This document shows positions 43,912-53,035 of a stretch of DNA of 64,000 bases, one piece after another. Source of the DNA: Faucicola tetraodonis (GTDB taxonomy: Bacteria; Pseudomonadota; Gammaproteobacteria; Pseudomonadales; Moraxellaceae); assembly GCA_032017425.1 (NCBI GenBank), contig DALZPW010000012.1; one strand, written 5' to 3'. The position numbers and the translations under genes are program-made. The notes beneath the pieces are model-generated. The model worked only from the letters and a program-made list of their open reading frames with translations. It was not told the DNA's origin and did not search any database. Every line of letters begins with the position of its first letter. Within the stretch, counting starts at the first letter, position 1.

Positions 43912-44664
43912 CTAAACGTGTGGGGCATATAACTGATGCTCAACAATATACCGATAAACCTCCCTCGGTAAACTTAGCCGCGCTTGCTGTCGTTGTCGAG
44001 CTTCTACGCTGTATAGCCAAGCTCTGATATCACGACTGGCGATATCAGGCACGACAAACTTATCAATATAAATATGGTTAGTGGTTTGATTTATCAAGTC
44101 TTTTGGTGAATGAATGATAAAAGGCACTAGCCGATTATCAATATTTATATTAGGGGGTTTATCCGTATTGGCCAAAGCATTTTGGTTTAAGTTTTGGTGT
44201 AAAGTGTGGCTTAAATTGTGGCTAAGGCTGCCCAAGGCAGGACGGGGTAGTACCCATAGATTGGTCAGCGAAAGCAGCTCAAAGCCGCGATACCATTTAT
44301 CAAGTTGTTCAACACTGTCTTGCCCAAGGACAAAAATCAGTAGGTCATTGGGGTAACGCTGTTTAAATTCACTCAAGGTATGAAAGCTATACACAGGCGG
44401 CTGACACTGCAGCTCAGTTTCATCAATCGACAAAAAAGGCACATCGCCAATCGCAAGCCTAAGCATTTCAAGGCGCTGCTGGTTGGAAGTTGGCTTGGTT
44501 TTTAAGGGCGAACCTGCCGTAGGCAATAATTTGGCGATGATATCAACGTTGGGGAAGGCGCGCATGAGCTCATGGTACACATGCGCAATCATCTGTAAAT
44601 GCGCCAAATGTATCGGATCAAATGAGCCACCCAACCAGACACGAATACAGCGAGGCATTGTCAT
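43912..44664 (-). CDS. nadD: Nicotinate-nucleotide adenylyltransferase NadD
   Basis: Forms NaAD in NAD synthesis. 250 residues from the ATG at 44664 (a TTG at 44670 and a second ATG at 44658 are alternatives). Nucleotidyltransferase motif 'GGSFDPIHLAHL', 'TAGSPLKTKP' and 'FVLGQDSVEQLDKWYRGFELL', and C-terminal 'ISHRDIR-like' block 'DIASRDIRAWL'. Between about residues 145 and 185 there is an Asn/His/Leu-rich insertion ('SHNLSHTLHQNLNQNALANTD') in a loop absent from E. coli NadD (213 residues). Confidence 0.94.
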   Translation of the reverse strand: MTMPRCIRVWLGGSFDPIHLAHLQMIAHVYHELMRAFPNVDIIAKLLPTAGSPLKTKPTSNQQRLEMLRLAIGDVPFLSIDETELQCQPPVYSFHTLSEFKQRYPNDLLIFVLGQDSVEQLDKWYRGFELLSLTNLWVLPRPALGSLSHNLSHTLHQNLNQNALANTDKPPNINIDNRLVPFIIHSPKDLINQTTNHIYIDKFVVPDIASRDIRAWLYSVEARQRQQARLSLPREVYRYIVEHQLYAPHV

Positions 44665-44913
44665 AATCAAATGCCTAATTTAAAGTTGGGGTAAAGAAAA
44701 CTAAAATCCTTCATCATCACTGACACATCTTACGGTTGGTTTGCCGGTTCATCGGTTGGTACATTGCGCACAAAAATCACTTTGTGCAGAATTTTACCAT
44801 AAAGCAATTTTTGGGCATAACAGATTGTGGCGCACTAGCCTAGTGGTGGAACAGTAGCCTTACATTGCTATTTAAGCCGATATCCTGTGTGACAGGCAAT
44901 TGTGACAGACAAC

Positions 44914-44944
44914 AAAAAGGTGAGTGTCAAACTCACCTTTTTTT
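44914..44944 (-). terminator. Intrinsic terminator of pta
   Basis: 10-bp stem 'aaaggtgagt/actcaccttt', 5-base loop, A run on the left (T run for the minus strand) and T run on the right. Confidence 0.88.
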
Positions 44945-44956
44945 AAATATAAACGC

Positions 44957-47101
44957 TTAAAACTCACCGCTATCGGCTTGAACCGCTGTGAGCGCAATGG
45001 TATAGACAATATCTTCAACTAAGGCGCCACGCGACAAGTCATTCACAGGCTTATTTAAGCCTTGCAGCATAGGACCGACGCTCACCACGTTGGCAGAGCG
45101 CTGCACCGCTTTATAGGTGGTATTGCCAGTGTTCAAATCTGGGAAGATAAACACATTGGCTTGACCTGCCACCAGCGAATTTGGCGCTTTTGATTTTGCC
45201 ACGCTTGCCACACTGGCAGCGTCATATTGTAACGGACCATCAATGAGTAAATCAGGTGCTTTGGCTTTGGCGATTTCGGTGGCTTGACGCACTTTATCCA
45301 CGTCTGCGCCTTCACCTGATGAACCCGTCGAGTAACTAATCATGGCAACTTTGGGTTCGATACCAAACGCTTTGGCAGATTGGGCGGATTGTAGGGCGAT
45401 TTCAGCCAACTGTTCTGCGGTAGGGTCTGGGTTGATGGCACAGTCACCATACACCACCACTTGCTCAGGCAGTAGCATAAAGAAAATAGACGAAACCAGT
45501 GAATACTGCGGCGCTGTTTTAATTAACTGAAACGCAGGGCGGACGGTATTGGCAGTGGTATGTACGGCGCCAGATACCAGACCATCGACTTCACCCAAGT
45601 GCAGCATCATCGTACCCAGCACGACGGTGTCTTTGAGCTGTTCATGGGCTTGCAGTTCATCGAGTTTGCCTTTACGGCGCTCAACCATAGGTTTGACGTA
45701 CTTGTCAATCAAGGTCTCTGGGTCAAGAATCTGCAGGCCTTCAGGTAGGGTGAGCCCCAAGTTCTTGGCAACCTCTTCGACTTCACTGCGTTTGGCAAGT
45801 AAGATACAATGGGCAATACCACGAGTTTGACAGATGACCGCCGCTTCAACGGTACGGGGCTCAGCGCCTTCAGGCAGTACGATGGTTTTTTTGGCAGCTT
45901 GGGCTTTTTTGACCAAGGTATGACGAAAAGCCGAAGGGGAGAGTTTGCGGTTGTTGTTGCCTTGACTAAAAGTGGTTTTGATCCAGTCCAAATCCAAATG
46001 CGCGGCGACAAAATCGGTGACTTCACTGGCGCGAGTGGTGTCATCGGCGGGGATTTCATGGCTGATGTGGTTAAGTTTGGTAACGGTATCAAAGCTGTCA
46101 GTGTCAACCAGCATCACAGGAATCCCCGTTTTTAGCGCGGGGCGACACAGATTGATAATTTTTTGGTTCGGCATGATACCGCCTGTCAGAATAAGACCTG
46201 CTAGCGGCACACCATTCATGGTGCTAAGCGCAGTTGCCAAAATCAAATCGTCACGGTCGCCTGCCGTTACCAGTAAGTTGCCACGGGTGAAAGAATCTTC
46301 AATATTGGCAACGGTACGCGCAACCAGTAAAGTATTAAGCACACGGCGGTTTTTGGCGTCACCTTCATTGAGCCATTTGGCATCAAGTTCACGAGCCACA
46401 TCCCAGGTACGGGGCACACTCAAGGTATTGCTAAAAGGCACCACGCCAATCAAGCGAAAATTATCGGAGTCAAAATAAGGGGAGTGGGATTTAATCGCCT
46501 GTAACTGCTCAGCTGCCAAATCAACTTTGGCTTTACCCGGCGCGACGGGTGCTTCATCATAATGGTTGTCCACGTTTTTGACGCGCATCAAAATCGTGCC
46601 TAACGTGCGCTCGCTTGCCATGCCGCCAAAATCACGGGCAAAAATATCTAGCTTGTCTACCAAACTATCAGGATTGGCAATATCGCCACTACTGACCAAG
46701 ATAACTTTGGCATCTAGCGCATTGACGATGGCTAAATTCACCAATTCTGCATAACTTGAATCATTGTCGGCAGCCAGACCTTCACAGACGATAACGTCAT
46801 ATTGCTCAGCCAATGCTTGGTGTTTGGCAACCACTTCTTCCATCAAGTCATCTAACTGACCATCCCCAATCACGCGCTCTAAGCGGCTACGGTCAATGGA
46901 TGTTGGCGGGTTTAAGTTAAAGGCATGTTTTGCAAGCACACTTGAGCTGTCATCACTCTCATGATTGGCAGTGATATTTTGGCTAAAGGGTTTTAAAAAT
47001 CCGGCTTTTAGCCCGATATAATCAAGTGCACGGATAAAACCCAAACAAGCTGAGGTCAAGCCAATGCCGCTACTGGTAGGCACAAATAAAATAGTTTGCA
47101 T
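44957..47101 (-). CDS. pta: Phosphate acetyltransferase Pta (long form)
   Basis: Converts acetyl-CoA and phosphate to acetyl phosphate. 714 residues, the same architecture as E. coli Pta: N-terminal BioD-like P-loop domain ('MQTILFVPTSSGIGLTSACLG'), DRTGG middle domain (about 220-335), and C-terminal catalytic domain from about 390 ('KTIVLPEGAEPRTVEAA', 'VSGAVHTTANTVRPAFQLI', 'SYSTGSSGEGADVDKVRQA', 'FIFPDLNTGNTTYK'). AGGAA precedes the ATG. Lies 64 bases downstream of ackA. Confidence 0.97.
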   Translation of the reverse strand: MQTILFVPTSSGIGLTSACLGFIRALDYIGLKAGFLKPFSQNITANHESDDSSSVLAKHAFNLNPPTSIDRSRLERVIGDGQLDDLMEEVVAKHQALAEQYDVIVCEGLAADNDSSYAELVNLAIVNALDAKVILVSSGDIANPDSLVDKLDIFARDFGGMASERTLGTILMRVKNVDNHYDEAPVAPGKAKVDLAAEQLQAIKSHSPYFDSDNFRLIGVVPFSNTLSVPRTWDVARELDAKWLNEGDAKNRRVLNTLLVARTVANIEDSFTRGNLLVTAGDRDDLILATALSTMNGVPLAGLILTGGIMPNQKIINLCRPALKTGIPVMLVDTDSFDTVTKLNHISHEIPADDTTRASEVTDFVAAHLDLDWIKTTFSQGNNNRKLSPSAFRHTLVKKAQAAKKTIVLPEGAEPRTVEAAVICQTRGIAHCILLAKRSEVEEVAKNLGLTLPEGLQILDPETLIDKYVKPMVERRKGKLDELQAHEQLKDTVVLGTMMLHLGEVDGLVSGAVHTTANTVRPAFQLIKTAPQYSLVSSIFFMLLPEQVVVYGDCAINPDPTAEQLAEIALQSAQSAKAFGIEPKVAMISYSTGSSGEGADVDKVRQATEIAKAKAPDLLIDGPLQYDAASVASVAKSKAPNSLVAGQANVFIFPDLNTGNTTYKAVQRSANVVSVGPMLQGLNKPVNDLSRGALVEDIVYTIALTAVQADSGEF

Positions 47102-47132
47102 GATAGTTCCTATTTGTTATTTTATTCAAACT

Positions 47133-47157
47133 AAAAACCCTGATGGGTCATCAGGGT
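47133..47157 (-). terminator. Hairpin between ackA and pta
   Basis: Minus-strand 9-bp stem 'accctgatg/catcagggt', 3-base loop, then only five T; likely partial termination so that pta is transcribed by read-through. Confidence 0.65.
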
Positions 47158-47165
47158 GAGAGGGT

Positions 47166-48341
47166 TTATAAACCTAAGACTTCTTTGGTTTCTTTGGCGA
47201 TTTGGTATTCTTCATCGGTCGGAATCACCCACAATTGCAGTAGGCTGTCGGCTTGGTGGAAGCTACCTTCTACGCCGCGAGAGAGTTCAGCATTTTTTTC
47301 AAGATTCGCTTTGATGCCAAAATGCGGCAAGTTTTGTAAGATTTTTTGGCGAATTGAGGCGCTGTTTTCACCGATACCACCGGTAAAGACCAAGCCAGTA
47401 AAAGTCGGTAATGCACAGCTGAGTGAAGCGATATAACGGGCTGCTTTATAACAGAAAATTTCGATGGCAAGTTTGGCATCTTCGTTGCCTTCATTGGCGG
47501 CTTGCTCCACCGTGCGCATGTCGCTTGAGATACCTGAAATGCCCAACAACCCGCTTTGTTTATTTAAAATTGTATCAATTTGGTCAAGGCTATAGCCCAA
47601 AATACGGTGTAAGTGAATATGCAAACTTGGGTCAACATCACCACTGCGCGTACCCATGACCACGCCTTCTAGCGGGGTCAGACCCATGCTGGTGTCCAAG
47701 CTTTTGCCATCATACACGGCGGTTAACGAGCAACCATTACCTAAATGCACCGTAATCCAACCATTGGCTTGGTGATGAGGGGCTAGGCTATCAGCGCGGT
47801 GGCTAACATAGGCGTGCGAGCTACCATGAAAACCATAGCGACGGATATAATGCTCATTGTACAAATCTTTTGGAATGGCATAGCGGTAGGCTTTGGCGGG
47901 CATGGTTTGGTGAAAGGCGGTATCAAACACGACCACTTGCGGCAAATCTGGGTAGATTTTTTCCACCGCCTCAATACCTAAGGCATGGGCAGGGTTGTGC
48001 AGGGGCGCCAATACTTTTAGCCGTTTGACTTCCGCCAAGACATGGTCGTTGACTTTTTCGGCATGAGAAAACTCACGTCCGCCATGCACCACACGGTGAC
48101 CCACGGCAACGGGTTTGTAAGCGGCTAATAAACCTAATATTTTTTGCAGCGCCCATTGGTGATTAGCGCCTGCCAAAGAGATTTCGACTTTTTCCCCATT
48201 GAGGTCGGTGTGTTTGATACGTGCCGTATCTAAGCCCAAGTTTTCCGCAAGACCGGCAACGCGCTCGCTGCTGTCATTGCTTAATAACGCGTATTTGATT
48301 GACGAAGACCCACAATTAAGTACTAAGATCGGATTTTGCAT
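47166..48341 (-). CDS. ackA: Acetate kinase AckA
   Basis: Acetyl phosphate + ADP to acetate + ATP. 391 residues from the ATG at 48341 (AAAGGAAC upstream); the open frame to 48383 adds a non-conserved stretch. 'VLNCGSSSIKYAL' at the N-terminus, 'GHRVVHGG', 'VFDTAFHQTMP', 'RRYGFHGSSHAYVS' and 'VHLGNGCSLTAV', 'GLTPLEGVVMGTRSGDVDP', 'FTGGIGEN'. Operon ackA-pta, the usual pair. Confidence 0.97.
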   Translation of the reverse strand: MQNPILVLNCGSSSIKYALLSNDSSERVAGLAENLGLDTARIKHTDLNGEKVEISLAGANHQWALQKILGLLAAYKPVAVGHRVVHGGREFSHAEKVNDHVLAEVKRLKVLAPLHNPAHALGIEAVEKIYPDLPQVVVFDTAFHQTMPAKAYRYAIPKDLYNEHYIRRYGFHGSSHAYVSHRADSLAPHHQANGWITVHLGNGCSLTAVYDGKSLDTSMGLTPLEGVVMGTRSGDVDPSLHIHLHRILGYSLDQIDTILNKQSGLLGISGISSDMRTVEQAANEGNEDAKLAIEIFCYKAARYIASLSCALPTFTGLVFTGGIGENSASIRQKILQNLPHFGIKANLEKNAELSRGVEGSFHQADSLLQLWVIPTDEEYQIAKETKEVLGL

Positions 48342-48677
48342 GGCTGTTCCTTTAGACAAGATCTTGTGCATTCCTTGCAACAAGCCCCTTCCTAACTGGA
48401 TTAAATTTTAAGCTATCCTTGCCTTCAGTAATTTATTGTAGATTAAAAAAATTATATTGTGGTAATTTTTTGCCAAATTTTTGTTGTCATCATTATAGCG
48501 AAAAAGCATACCACAACAATGAGGGTGTCAACAAAATGAAAATTAACAAAAATCATCGATTTAATGCTCATCTTTAGTAAGGTGAGATAATTGCTTATAA
48601 AATGCAAAAACAGCTACAATAACCCCATCGCAAATTTTATTTTTATACTTATTTTATTCTTAAAATTAAGGGCATTC
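48342..48677. other. Divergent promoter region ackA / lptM
   Basis: About 335 bases, AT-rich, no gene. An 8-bp inverted repeat 'ttgtggta' (48457-48464) and 'taccacaa' (48509-48516) brackets a 44-base AT-rich segment and may be an operator or loop for divergent control. Confidence 0.45.
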
Positions 48678-48980
48678 ATGCAAATTTCAAAATTATCTCC
48701 AACAATCGCCGTGCTGACGGTGATGTTGGCAACCCATGTGCTGACAGGATGTGGGCAAAAAGGGGCATTGTACCTACCCAGCAACAATAGCCAACAAGTA
48801 GTCGATGCTGCCGCCAAACCGACTAGCATCACTGCCAATGCCTCTGATACCAAAGTCGATGTCAACACCCAAGATCCCAACGTCATGATCGACAATAACG
48901 CAACCCAAGCGCCGCAATCAGCGCCTCACTCAGCGACCACACCATCGGTGCCGTCGGTTGGAGGTAAAAATGATTACTGA
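48678..48980 (+). CDS. lptM: LptM (YifL)-like lipoprotein
   Basis: 100 residues. Signal peptide with lipobox 'LTGC' (Cys25) followed by the family hallmark 'GQKGALYLP'. In E. coli LptM helps maturation of the LptD translocon, and yifL also precedes dapF-xerC. The tail after residue 40 is Asn/Thr/Ser/Pro-rich and probably disordered. The ATG at 48678 has AAGGG upstream; the frame upstream of it is not used. It overlaps lysA by 11 bases. Confidence 0.9.
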   Translation: MQISKLSPTIAVLTVMLATHVLTGCGQKGALYLPSNNSQQVVDAAAKPTSITANASDTKVDVNTQDPNVMIDNNATQAPQSAPHSATTPSVPSVGGKNDY

Positions 48981-50277
48981 TGATGCAGCTGCAAGTTTAG
49001 CGATCAACCCGACCGAACACGTCAAGTCAAGCAACTGTCTGAGTTATGATGACAATGCCCTGATGATGGATGGCTTCAGTCTTGCAGATATCGCAAAGAC
49101 CTTCGGCACACCGACCTATGTGTATAGTCAGCAGGCGATTTTGGCAGCCTATAAAGCTTATGATGATAGTTTTGCTGAGATTGAGCATCAGATTTGTTAT
49201 GCGGTAAAAGCCAATAGTAACCTTGCTGTATTAAACGCACTTGCCAAAGCAGGGTCAGGGTTTGATATTGTCACAGGGGGCGAGCTTGCGCGGGTTTTGG
49301 CTGCAGGCGGTGACCCCAAAAAAATCGTATTTTCAGGACTTGGCAAAACCGCCGAAGATATTCGCACTGCCCTTGAAGTAGGGATTGCTTGCTTTAATGT
49401 CGAGTCAGAAGCCGAGCTGTACCGCATTAACGCAGTGGCAGGCAAACTACAGCAGCAAGCGCCAATTTCGCTACGCGTCAACCCCAATGTCGACGCGCAA
49501 ACCCATCCGTATATCTCTACAGGGCTCAAAGAAAATAAATTCGGCATCACCCATGAAGATACGCCCCGTATCTACCAAATTGCCCATGACCTACCGCACC
49601 TAAAAGTCGTCGGTATTGATTGCCATATTGGCTCGCAGTTGACCCAAGTTCAGCCTTTTATGGATGCATTGGATAAAGTCATTGAGATGATTCACGCACT
49701 TGCCAAGCAAGGTATTGCGCTTGAGCATATTGATTTGGGTGGTGGCTTGGGTGTGCAGTATATTGACGAAGACGTTGCAAGTATTCAACAATTTGCGCAG
49801 TTACTCTTACCAAAACTGAAAACTTTAGGCTTAACACTGTATCTAGAGCCAGGCCGTAGTATCGTTGCCAATGCAGGCGTATTATTGACCCGCGTGGATA
49901 TTTTAAAACCTACCGAACACAAAAATTTTGCCATTGTCGATGCCGCGATGAATGATTTAATTCGTCCGGCACTTTATCAGTCAGAGATGGCGGTCATCCC
50001 CACACAGTTGAACTCACCGGTTGAACCCAAAGTATGGGATATGGTCGGGGCGATTTGTGAGACGGGCGATTTTTTGGCAAAAAACCGTGTGTTAGCATTG
50101 GCTGACAATGATGTTCTAGCCATCACAGGGGCAGGGGCGTATGGGTTTGTCATGTCGAGCAATTACAATAGCCGCCCTCGTGCTTGTGAAATTTTAGTCA
50201 AAGAGGGTCACGCCCATGTCATTCGCGAGCGTGAAACGGTTGAGAGCCTTTGGCAAAAAGAAAAATTGGTAGATTAA
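48970..50277 (+). CDS. lysA: Diaminopimelate decarboxylase LysA
   Basis: Last step of lysine synthesis; PLP enzyme (fold III). 435 residues. PLP lysine in 'CYAVKANSNLAVL'; 'GSGFDIVTGGEL', 'HIGSQL', 'DLGGGLGVQY', 'EPGRSIVANAG', 'CETGDFLAKNR', 'GAGAYGFVMSSNYNSRPR'. GGAGG lies 6 bases before the ATG at 48970; the TTG at 48958 is less likely. Translation is coupled to lptM by overlap; dapF follows after a terminator. Confidence 0.96.
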   Translation: MITDDAAASLAINPTEHVKSSNCLSYDDNALMMDGFSLADIAKTFGTPTYVYSQQAILAAYKAYDDSFAEIEHQICYAVKANSNLAVLNALAKAGSGFDIVTGGELARVLAAGGDPKKIVFSGLGKTAEDIRTALEVGIACFNVESEAELYRINAVAGKLQQQAPISLRVNPNVDAQTHPYISTGLKENKFGITHEDTPRIYQIAHDLPHLKVVGIDCHIGSQLTQVQPFMDALDKVIEMIHALAKQGIALEHIDLGGGLGVQYIDEDVASIQQFAQLLLPKLKTLGLTLYLEPGRSIVANAGVLLTRVDILKPTEHKNFAIVDAAMNDLIRPALYQSEMAVIPTQLNSPVEPKVWDMVGAICETGDFLAKNRVLALADNDVLAITGAGAYGFVMSSNYNSRPRACEILVKEGHAHVIRERETVESLWQKEKLVD

Positions 50278-50355
50278 ATCTATCCTGTAAGGTTTGCTGG
50301 CAACGCTAAGCCTTATTTGTCCCGCTGAGCCCAAAACCTTAGAAACTGAAACCAA

Positions 50356-50403
50356 AACCTTAGTAACCGAGCCCAAATTTGCTTGACTTGCTAAGGTTTT
50401 TTT
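50356..50403 (+). terminator. Intrinsic terminator after lysA with duplicated 5' arm
   Basis: 'aaccttag' (50356-50363) pairs with 'ctaaggtt' (50391-50398), then seven T. A second copy of the left arm (about 50336-50343) can also pair. Confidence 0.7.
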
Positions 50404-50482
50404 GTTCCCCAATTACCTTATAAAAAATCAGCTATCATGATAAGATAGCGTGCATAAATCAAAATAATTTTAAGGAATAACA

Positions 50483-51415
50483 ATGTTAATTGAATTTACC
50501 AAAATGCATGGACTGGGGAATGACTTTATGGTCATTGACCTAGTCACACAGCGACTTCACTTGACCAAAGAGTTGGTAGCGTTGTTAGGGGATAGACACT
50601 TAGGCATTGGCTTTGACCAGTTGTTGATTGTTGAGCCGCCAAGCCGCCCTGATGTCGATTTTCGCTATCGTATTTTTAACAAAGATGGCAGTGAAGTGCA
50701 GCAATGCGGCAATGGTGCTAGATGTTTTGCCCGTTTTGTGCAGGCGCGCAAATTGTCATTTAAACAACGTATTCGGGTAGAAACCGCCAGCGGTATTATT
50801 ACCCTTAGCACCGATGATTATGGCTGGGTAAAAGTGGATATGGGCAAACCAAAATTTGAGCCTGATGAGATTCCTTTTACCCCCAAAACCATTACTAAAG
50901 TTCAAAACTCATACCGGCTAAATGTGGATGGTACGCCTGTGACACTCTATGTGGCAAATATGGGCAATCCCCATGCCATTATCAAAGTAGATGATGTATT
51001 GACCGCTGAGGTGGAAAAACTCGGTAAAGCGATTGAGAGCCACCCTGCATTTCCGGAGCGCGTCAATGTCGGGTTTATGCAGGTGATGAATAATCGCCAT
51101 ATCCGGCTACGCGTCTATGAGCGCGGTGTCGGCGAAACGCAAGCTTGTGGTACGGGCGCGTGTGCTGCCGTTGCTACAGGGGTGCGTGAAGGCTGGCTAG
51201 ATGAAGGCGTGGATATTCGAGCCCAGTTGTATGGCGGCAGTTTGGCGATTCGTTGGCAAGAAGGCTATCCTGTTTATATGACCGGTCCTGCGACCTTTGT
51301 GTACGAAGGGGTGTTTAGTCCTGAGGGTTTGATGGCAGGTGCGGGGCTGAAATTTGCGCCGGCACAATCAAGTGAGGAACATCGCTCAGATGAGGGACAT
51401 CCTTATCATGAATAG
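50483..51415 (+). CDS. dapF: Diaminopimelate epimerase DapF
   Basis: Converts LL- to meso-diaminopimelate for peptidoglycan and lysine. 310 residues against about 275 in E. coli. The two catalytic cysteines are Cys75 ('QQCGNGARC') and Cys222 ('ACGTGACA'). The extra length is mainly a charged C-terminal tail ('SSEEHRSDEGHPYHE'). AAGGAA precedes the ATG. Next is xerC after 24 bases, the E. coli order without the intervening DUF484 gene. Confidence 0.96.
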   Translation: MLIEFTKMHGLGNDFMVIDLVTQRLHLTKELVALLGDRHLGIGFDQLLIVEPPSRPDVDFRYRIFNKDGSEVQQCGNGARCFARFVQARKLSFKQRIRVETASGIITLSTDDYGWVKVDMGKPKFEPDEIPFTPKTITKVQNSYRLNVDGTPVTLYVANMGNPHAIIKVDDVLTAEVEKLGKAIESHPAFPERVNVGFMQVMNNRHIRLRVYERGVGETQACGTGACAAVATGVREGWLDEGVDIRAQLYGGSLAIRWQEGYPVYMTGPATFVYEGVFSPEGLMAGAGLKFAPAQSSEEHRSDEGHPYHE

Positions 51416-51439
51416 CACCCAACCTCGCTAACCGACACT

Positions 51440-52474
51440 ATGACAACTAGCCGTAGCCTAAGTCAAGGGAAAAATAGTCAAGGGAAAAAGGGCAACCGTG
51501 TAGGCAAATCAGCAAACGATGATTTGCCCACGCACTTAACGCCGCATGCGGCAGAAACTGTGCTCAATACCGATGACCAAGCTTTGGTAAATCGCTGGCT
51601 GGCTGAGCTAAGCAATAAGCGTTATAGCGCAGCGACCATCAAAAGCTACCGCCAAGCGCTACAGCCTTTTTTGGCGTATTGCTATGAGCAACATACCGAG
51701 CTTTGTCACATCACCCGCCAGCAATTATCAGACTTCCTAATTCGCCGATTGGATGTCGATAAAATATCCAAATCCAGTAGTCAATATGAACTGACCGTGT
51801 TGCGTCAACTTTATAAATGGTTGATTGTTCAGCAGCTGATGACACTAAATCCCACCACAACTATACGTCTTAAACGCGCCCCGAGACCTTTGCCCACGCT
51901 ACTTGATATCGATGTATTATCCCAGTTATTAGACCAAGCTGCGCCAGAAGATAGCCATGAAGCACGGTTATGGATTCGCGATAAAGCCATGCTAGAATTA
52001 CTGTATGGCAGTGGTTTGCGGGTTGGCGAGCTCGTGGGACTCAATATGTCTGACATCGACAAATCACAGCGGCTGTTACGAGTATTGGGTAAAGGCGGAA
52101 AAACGCGCATCGTACCGATTGGCGAAAAAGCCTGGCAGGCACTCATCAACTATTTGCCGCATCGCTCGCTGTGGGTGGAAGAGCAAGACCCTGCGGTATT
52201 TGTCAGTGAGCGTTATGGCACGCGTATCTCAACGCGCACCGTGCAGCTACGTATCAAGCTACACGCCAAACGAGCCGGCGTCGCGCAAGACTTATACCCG
52301 CATCTACTTAGACACTGTTTTGCGTCACATATTTTAAGTGATAGTGGTGATTTGCGTGGCGTTCAAGAATTGCTAGGACACAGTGATATCAGTACCACAC
52401 AGATTTATACCCATTTGGATTTTGGGCATTTATCGCAAGTGTATGACAAAGCGCATCCCCGCTCACGACGATAG
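51440..52474 (+). CDS. xerC: Tyrosine recombinase XerC
   Basis: Resolves chromosome dimers at dif with XerD. 344 residues. Catalytic residues are Arg194 ('SGLRVGEL'), Lys221 ('GKGGKTRIVP'), His288 and Arg291 ('PHLLRHCFASH'), His314 ('LLGHSDISTT') and Tyr323 ('QIYTH'). The N-terminal SAM-like domain begins only near residue 45; the first 40 residues are Ser/Lys/Gly-rich and non-conserved. Genomic position (lysA-dapF-xerC) identifies it as XerC rather than XerD. Confidence 0.93.
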   Translation: MTTSRSLSQGKNSQGKKGNRVGKSANDDLPTHLTPHAAETVLNTDDQALVNRWLAELSNKRYSAATIKSYRQALQPFLAYCYEQHTELCHITRQQLSDFLIRRLDVDKISKSSSQYELTVLRQLYKWLIVQQLMTLNPTTTIRLKRAPRPLPTLLDIDVLSQLLDQAAPEDSHEARLWIRDKAMLELLYGSGLRVGELVGLNMSDIDKSQRLLRVLGKGGKTRIVPIGEKAWQALINYLPHRSLWVEEQDPAVFVSERYGTRISTRTVQLRIKLHAKRAGVAQDLYPHLLRHCFASHILSDSGDLRGVQELLGHSDISTTQIYTHLDFGHLSQVYDKAHPRSRR

Positions 52475-52511
52475 CGCACAATAATAGGCAGGTTAAGCAG
52501 TGATATTAAAC

Positions 52512-52628
52512 ATGAAAAAAATATTAAGCTTAAGCCTAGCCACATCAGCCTTAGCCATCTTAAGCATTTACCGCGCGGGTCAAATGCTCAGAAGTACGGC
52601 GAAGATTAAGGCTCAAGATAATCGCTAA
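52512..52628 (+). pseudogene. Truncated start of a secreted protein gene
   Basis: An ATG at 52512 opens a 38-codon frame whose first 17 residues ('MKKILSLSLATSALAIL') are a convincing signal peptide; after that the frame runs into the antisense of the cyclic-nucleotide-binding gene and stops at 52626. This looks like the 5' stub of a gene cut by a deletion. Confidence 0.4.
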
Positions 52629-53018
52629 GCCACGCAGCATCTCAACACCGATACGAGGATAATCTGACAACAGTCGCTCAAAGTCAGCGCGGGACAAGGT
52701 GACAAGCGCACATAGGCTGGCGGCTTTAATGGTAGCGGAGCGAGTTAATAAATCTAACAGTGCCATTTCACCCGTACTTTCGCCCGCCCGAATTTCACCG
52801 ACTTTAATTTCTGCCCCTGAAGGGCTGTATTTAATGACTGATAGCTCCCCAATCAGCAAAAAAGCCATAAAATCGCCATGCTCGCCTTCCGTAAATAACA
52901 CTTCTTGCGGACTCAACTGTTTAAAATGCAATGAGTTTTCGACCACTTGAAACATATAAGGATCAAGACGGCTAAAAATTGGGCTATTCTTTAAATATTC
53001 AAAAAGTGGATTATCCAT
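52560..53018 (-). CDS. Stand-alone cyclic-nucleotide-binding domain protein
   Basis: 152 residues made of one cNMP-binding (CRP-like) beta-barrel: 'PIFSRLDPYMFQVVENSLHFKQLSPQEVLFTEGEHGDFMAFLLIGELSVI', then the phosphate-binding cassette region 'GESTGEMALLDLLTRSATIKA' (Gly-Glu-Met-Ala ... Arg-Ser-Ala-Thr), and a C-helix. There is no HTH domain, so it is not a transcription factor like Crp/Vfr; it probably acts through protein contact. The cassette retains Glu and Arg, so cAMP or cGMP binding is plausible. It lies 17 bases downstream of the amidase gene. Confidence 0.88.
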   Translation of the reverse strand: MDNPLFEYLKNSPIFSRLDPYMFQVVENSLHFKQLSPQEVLFTEGEHGDFMAFLLIGELSVIKYSPSGAEIKVGEIRAGESTGEMALLDLLTRSATIKAASLCALVTLSRADFERLLSDYPRIGVEMLRGLAIILSLNLRRTSEHLTRAVNA

Positions 53019-53035
53019 TTTTCGCTTAAAGGTCG

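Noticed and set aside
43833..44027. 64-codon plus-strand frame overlapping the 3' end of nadD
   Set aside because: Antisense to nadD for most of its length, with no ribosome site.
44768..44787. Hairpin 'gcacaaa/tttgtgc' upstream of nadD
   Set aside because: No T run and no clear partner signal; too weak to call a regulatory element.
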